Below, piece after piece: positions 60,081-64,000 of a stretch of DNA of 64,000 bases. How positions within the stretch are numbered: the first letter of the stretch is position 1; each line of letters begins with the position of its first letter. The notes beneath the pieces were generated by a model. It had not been told where the DNA came from and did not search any database. It saw only the letters and a list, made by a program, of their open reading frames with translations. The stretch comes from Chromobotia macracanthus (taxonomy: Eukaryota; Chordata; Actinopteri; Cypriniformes; Botiidae): the NCBI GenBank assembly GCA_036877525.1, contig JAZGTH010000015.1, positions 3,669,001-3,733,000 of the forward strand, in the 5' to 3' direction. Both the position numbers and the translations under genes were made by a program.

Positions 60081-63000
60081 TTATTTATAATACACAAGGT
60101 AGGAGTACATAATAATATAGCCTGGTTCGGTTTTTGGGTTTGGGTCACGTCCCTCAAAGAGTCCAAAGTAAAGAACAGAATTGGTTCCACCCATGTCCAG
60201 CTGTGTGGAAAACAACATGTTTCAGATAAATCACAGAAGTAAAAACAGCATTATACAAAAAACACTTTCAGAAAACTCTGGCCTGTTATTTTAAAGTTAC
60301 ACTACATGTTTAAGGTTAAAATCTACTGAAAACAGACAAATAAGAACAAGAAAACCAATTCAATGACATAAACATCCTACAAATACAAAGGCAACTGACT
60401 GACGAGATATTTAAGTGATTTTTTCTCCTTTTTCTTCTTTTCTCTCTCCTTCCTTTTCTTTTGTTTAACTATAATCATATCTACTATTTCTGCAAAATAT
60501 AAAATATAATTTATATATACAGTACTGTGCAAAAGTCTTAGGCACATTTGTATTTTTACACCCAAAATGGTTAAGCAAGTTATTTATATCTTTTGTTGTA
60601 GTGTTAGTAGGAATTATTGTAAAATGTAATTATTGTAAATGTAATCTTAGATTACATTTACAAACGTTCTTTTTTCCATTAATTGTAATAATCCAGTGAG
60701 ATTTTTGTATGCATAAGGAGACTGACAACAGCCAGTGCTCCACAGAGAGATCTGATCTCACAATCATCGAGTCTGTCTGTGATTACATTATGAACCAACA
60801 GGAAAAAACTGAGACTAAATAGAAACTTGCCAGTATGAAAACTGGGTATGAAAATACTAATGTGCCTAAGACTTTAGCACAGTTCTGTATGTACATATAT
60901 ATATATATGTGTGTGTGTATATAAAAATATATGTTCCTAGTGCATTTTGGGTATAGTGTATGAGACTATATAAGGTATGAAATTGTTTACTGGGAATTCA
61001 AAGAACACCACAAAACACTGACATTCAATATGATGTGCTAAATAGGGTACAGAACGTCTGGACACGTGGAACTTAAGTTCTTTTTGAACTTCAGGAAGCA
61101 AATGTGAGGACAAAATGTCTTTGTACTTCAAAAAGCCCCTCAAACTTACATCATACAAACACTCAGAGCTGCTCTTCAGATAAGGATGTGCTACTAATAA
61201 TAAACCATGATCTACTCTGAATATGAGCTCTGATATCTGATTTATCAACAGTGTCTAATAACTGAGCGATATTACATGAGCAAGAAGGCTAATGCAAACG
61301 TATATCTTGTATTTCTGATATAGTTTGGCCAGTTAATTGTGTATATTTTTCTTGTCAAACTACAAAAGACTGAAATGACCCCCAATTTATTTTCTTAAAA
61401 TTTTTACACCACCTTTATTAAACTGAATGTTAGCACTCTCAGAACGGCACTTGGCCAATCAGATTAAAGGAACGTAACTAGCTAATTCAGCAGTAGTGCT
61501 CTGTCATTGTACCTGGGCGGTGATGTCTGTCCTCCACGGATTCACCTGGAGTCCATCGCACCAGCCTCCACGGCCGTATAACCATGTGCCGTGTTCATTT
61601 GGCACCGCCCCTTCAGGCACCCGCATGGTACAGCCCAGGGCTGTCCCTACAGACACACAAACATTTCGTTCACTCATAAACTTCGTTAATGGGATAAAAT
61701 GTTATAAAAGCTCAGGTCCTGCTAACCTGCTGACTCAAATATGAGAGTGTTATTAAAAGCTCTGTTGATCAGGAAGTGGTGCGAGGTCACGCAGAATTCC
61801 CCGCAGTTGTTGTCGTCAGATCCGTGTGCTGTAATAACGGCATATAATTCCACCTGCCGATACAACACACACACATTTACTTATCTGTCTGTACTTATTT
61901 GCTACTTTTGGCTATAAATTTGTCCCCAGTATATGGGGACAATTGTATAAGATGTATTGTATGAGATTATAAGTATTGATAATGATGATATTAAATTTAG
62001 TATATATTTATTTTATTAGTATATAATATAATAATGTCAACTCCATTTCAAGAGTGCTGACATTCAAATAATATATACATTTAGTATATATTATTTTATT
62101 ATGTATTGTATATTATTATATGGTAAGTATTTTTACAGGATATTGTGGGTCTATCACCTTCTTAGTTGAAGCTGGAAGACTGAATTTAATTTCTTGGTAT
62201 CTTCTGTTGTAGTCCTTGTCAAATGTTCCTCCACTGAAGAGTGAAGTTATCTTGAAGGGGTACAGTCTTTCTGAGTAATTCCCTAAGAAAACAACATCAG
62301 TAACAGAGAACAGATTTTATCACTCCCCTGCAAACTAGTTGATGTGATTTGTTAGTTTGCAACTGGATTTGTGTCGACACAAGTCAAGCCTTGCCTATAG
62401 TCAAGCAGCTTCCAGGAATGATGACCTTACAGTTTACTGCAGGTTTACTCCCTAAACCTGAGTGAGCTTCCGTGCTGTCTCTTACCTACATGGGTAGTAT
62501 TCAAACTAAACAGTGGGTAACAATTTTTACAAATGTTGTTGTAGTGCATGATGGAATTGTCTTCTCTGTTAGGCAAGAGGTGACTGTAATACATTAACTA
62601 TTTTATAGATGCCTTAAAATCCTGCCTATGTAGACAGCTCTCTAGGTTTTGGAACAACACCAATATTTTTGCATTCATACAGTGTCTTAAAATGTATTTC
62701 AACACTTAAGCCACACATACAAGGTTTGTTAGGTTTTAAATGATAAATCAATAAATCAGACTGTTAAAATGAAAACAAAAGGTAATGTGGATACCAGCTG
62801 GATTAAAGTAATCATAAAATGTTTTAATGGCGTTAGAATGATCCGACCTGACTGGTTGCTATGACTGAAGCGCAGATTGAGAGAGGTCATCCAGGGCATC
62901 GCCCAGGGTACAGTCTTCATGGTGAGGGTGCATTTTGCATTATTAAGCAGCGGAATCAAAGCAGACACATCCGTCAGCCAGTGACCTGTGCCTCTGCAAT

Positions 63001-63859
63001 AAACAAATACAATATGAAGTGAAAACACACTGACAAAGACAAATTCCAAACCTCGTACATGAACTATTCCCAGAAAAACATTCCAGCAGTCTCACAGGTC
63101 TACACACAAGAAGTGGTGCTGAAATAAAAAACATAAATTTGCTTGTGATAAATCAGAGGAACAAGCACCTGCGGAAGGCTGTTATCCAGCGGCCCAGCTC
63201 CAGGTTACAGTAGGGGCTGAGGTGATCGCAGCATACAAACAGCTGTACAGTGTGATCCCACTGAGCGCAAGTCTCATCCCTGCGGCCGGGACAGGACAGT
63301 GAAGCTTCCAACTCCAGAACATCATAATCCAAAATGTCTAATTCCAAAAACAACAAAAATCACACCAAAAAAAGCTGACATGAGGTGCAGAAGCACAGTG
63401 CAGTTATGTCTGACATGAAGTTTAACTGTTGGCCAATTTTACATTTTTGTATAAGCCCACAAAAATACATGGCAACAACATGATGTAAGTGATTGTGTTT
63501 ACATTTACATCTGTGCATTTGTCAGGCACTTTTATCCAAAACTTGCATTTAAAATGTAATAGTTGCATGAGAAGTTGCATGTCTTGTGTTCTGTCTGCTG
63601 TGTTTTTTAACTGTCCGTTTTAGCATTAGACAGATTTTCTGTAAAACTGCTTAGCATTGTGAAAAGTGTTACACAAATGAAGATTTTGTTTTATTTGGAA
63701 TAAAAAAGCTTGGCTTGAATCACGGTGAAGCTCAAACCTCTAGGAAGATCCACGACAGCCTGAGCTCCCGTCTCTCCATGCATCAGACTGCGATTAAACA
63801 CAGGCAGTACACGGGCAGGCCTTTTCAGCTGCTCATGCAAACCCTCGTCGAAAACAAAC
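60081..63859 (-). CDS. Peptide:N-glycosidase F-like protein, 3' part (5' end beyond right edge)
   Basis: Seven minus-strand exons in transcript order are 63859-63738, 63337-63169, 62993-62848, 62282-62158, 61853-61727, 61646-61513 and 60200-60081 (TAA). They keep one frame for 943 nt, or 313 residues plus stop, and all introns are GT/AG. Notable segments are ELGRWITAFRRGTGHWLTDV, CTLTMKTVPWAMPWMTSLNL, GGTFDKDYNRRYQEIKF, ITAHGSDDNNCGEFC, LGCTMRVPEGAVPNEHGTW and YGRGGWCDGLQVNPW. This layout resembles the two jelly-roll domains of bacterial PNGase F, an Asn-glycan amidase. I infer a secreted or lysosomal-type glycan-releasing enzyme or a lectin-like derivative. The start, signal peptide and part of the first domain are outside the window. 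I do not recall an established vertebrate gene symbol with confidence. Activity is not demonstrable from sequence alone. Confidence 0.8.
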
Positions 63860-63894
63860 CTATAGAATAAAGATAAGATGAACTGAACATTAAA

Positions 63895-64000
63895 GCTTAA
63901 AATGCACAAAAATTAGTTATTGAACATGTGTATGACACATCAGTGTTGAAAACAGTCTCCTTACCTTACTCTGGTTCACAATGGTAAGTTTATAATAATG
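63895..64000 (+). repeat. MITE-like element, family C, cut by window end
   Basis: AGTCTCCTTACCTTACTCTG and GGTAAGTTTATAATAATG match the left half of the copy at 9359-9638. The element continues past the right edge, in an intron of the PNGase-like gene. Confidence 0.6.

Overview
The window is vertebrate nuclear DNA. Genes are split into short exons with GT/AG introns and separated by AT-rich spacers full of microsatellites, MITE-like inverted-repeat elements and tRNA-derived SINEs. Intron compactness, protein similarity and repeat types point to a teleost, probably a cyprinid or related otophysan. All gene names come from recognising translated exons against remembered vertebrate protein families and from neighbour order; no database was searched.

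Layout, left to right: (1) 166-11157, plus strand, the 3' third of thsd7a (TSP1 repeats, transmembrane helix, cytoplasmic tail), entering from the left edge. (2) 15141-18538, plus, a complete two-exon nxph1-like neurexophilin. (3) 20.8-26.2 kb, plus, a complete ica1 (BAR-domain islet autoantigen) with a CRE-bearing GC-rich promoter. (4) 29.1-37.5 kb, minus, glcci1 in eight consistent exons, shorter and more diverged than the mammalian protein. (5) 39.3-40.7 kb, minus, three decayed exons of mios with a frameshift and an in-frame stop. (6) 43.3-57.0 kb, plus, a complete 34-coding-exon col28a1 (signal peptide, VWA, interrupted collagen, VWA, Kunitz). (7) 58.5-58.8 kb, minus, one isolated c1galt1-like exon, probably a relic. 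(8) 60.1-63.9 kb, minus, the 3' seven exons of a PNGase F-like gene running off the right edge.

The order thsd7a / nxph1 / ica1 / glcci1 / mios / col28a1 / c1galt1 matches human 7p21-p22 as I remember it. Two members survive here only as fossils, which fits one half of a whole-genome-duplicated segment losing genes. nxph1 appears inverted relative to human.

The genes are not an operon. THSD7A, neurexophilin, collagen XXVIII and the PNGase-like protein are membrane-bound or secreted proteins. ICA1 acts at Golgi and secretory-granule membranes, and GLCCI1 is intracellular. The points most worth a second look are a phase-compatible alternative last exon in thsd7a, the mios and c1galt1 fossils, the 23-residue periodic imperfection in the collagen exons, the PNGase F-like gene, and a ten-copy MITE family concentrated around col28a1.
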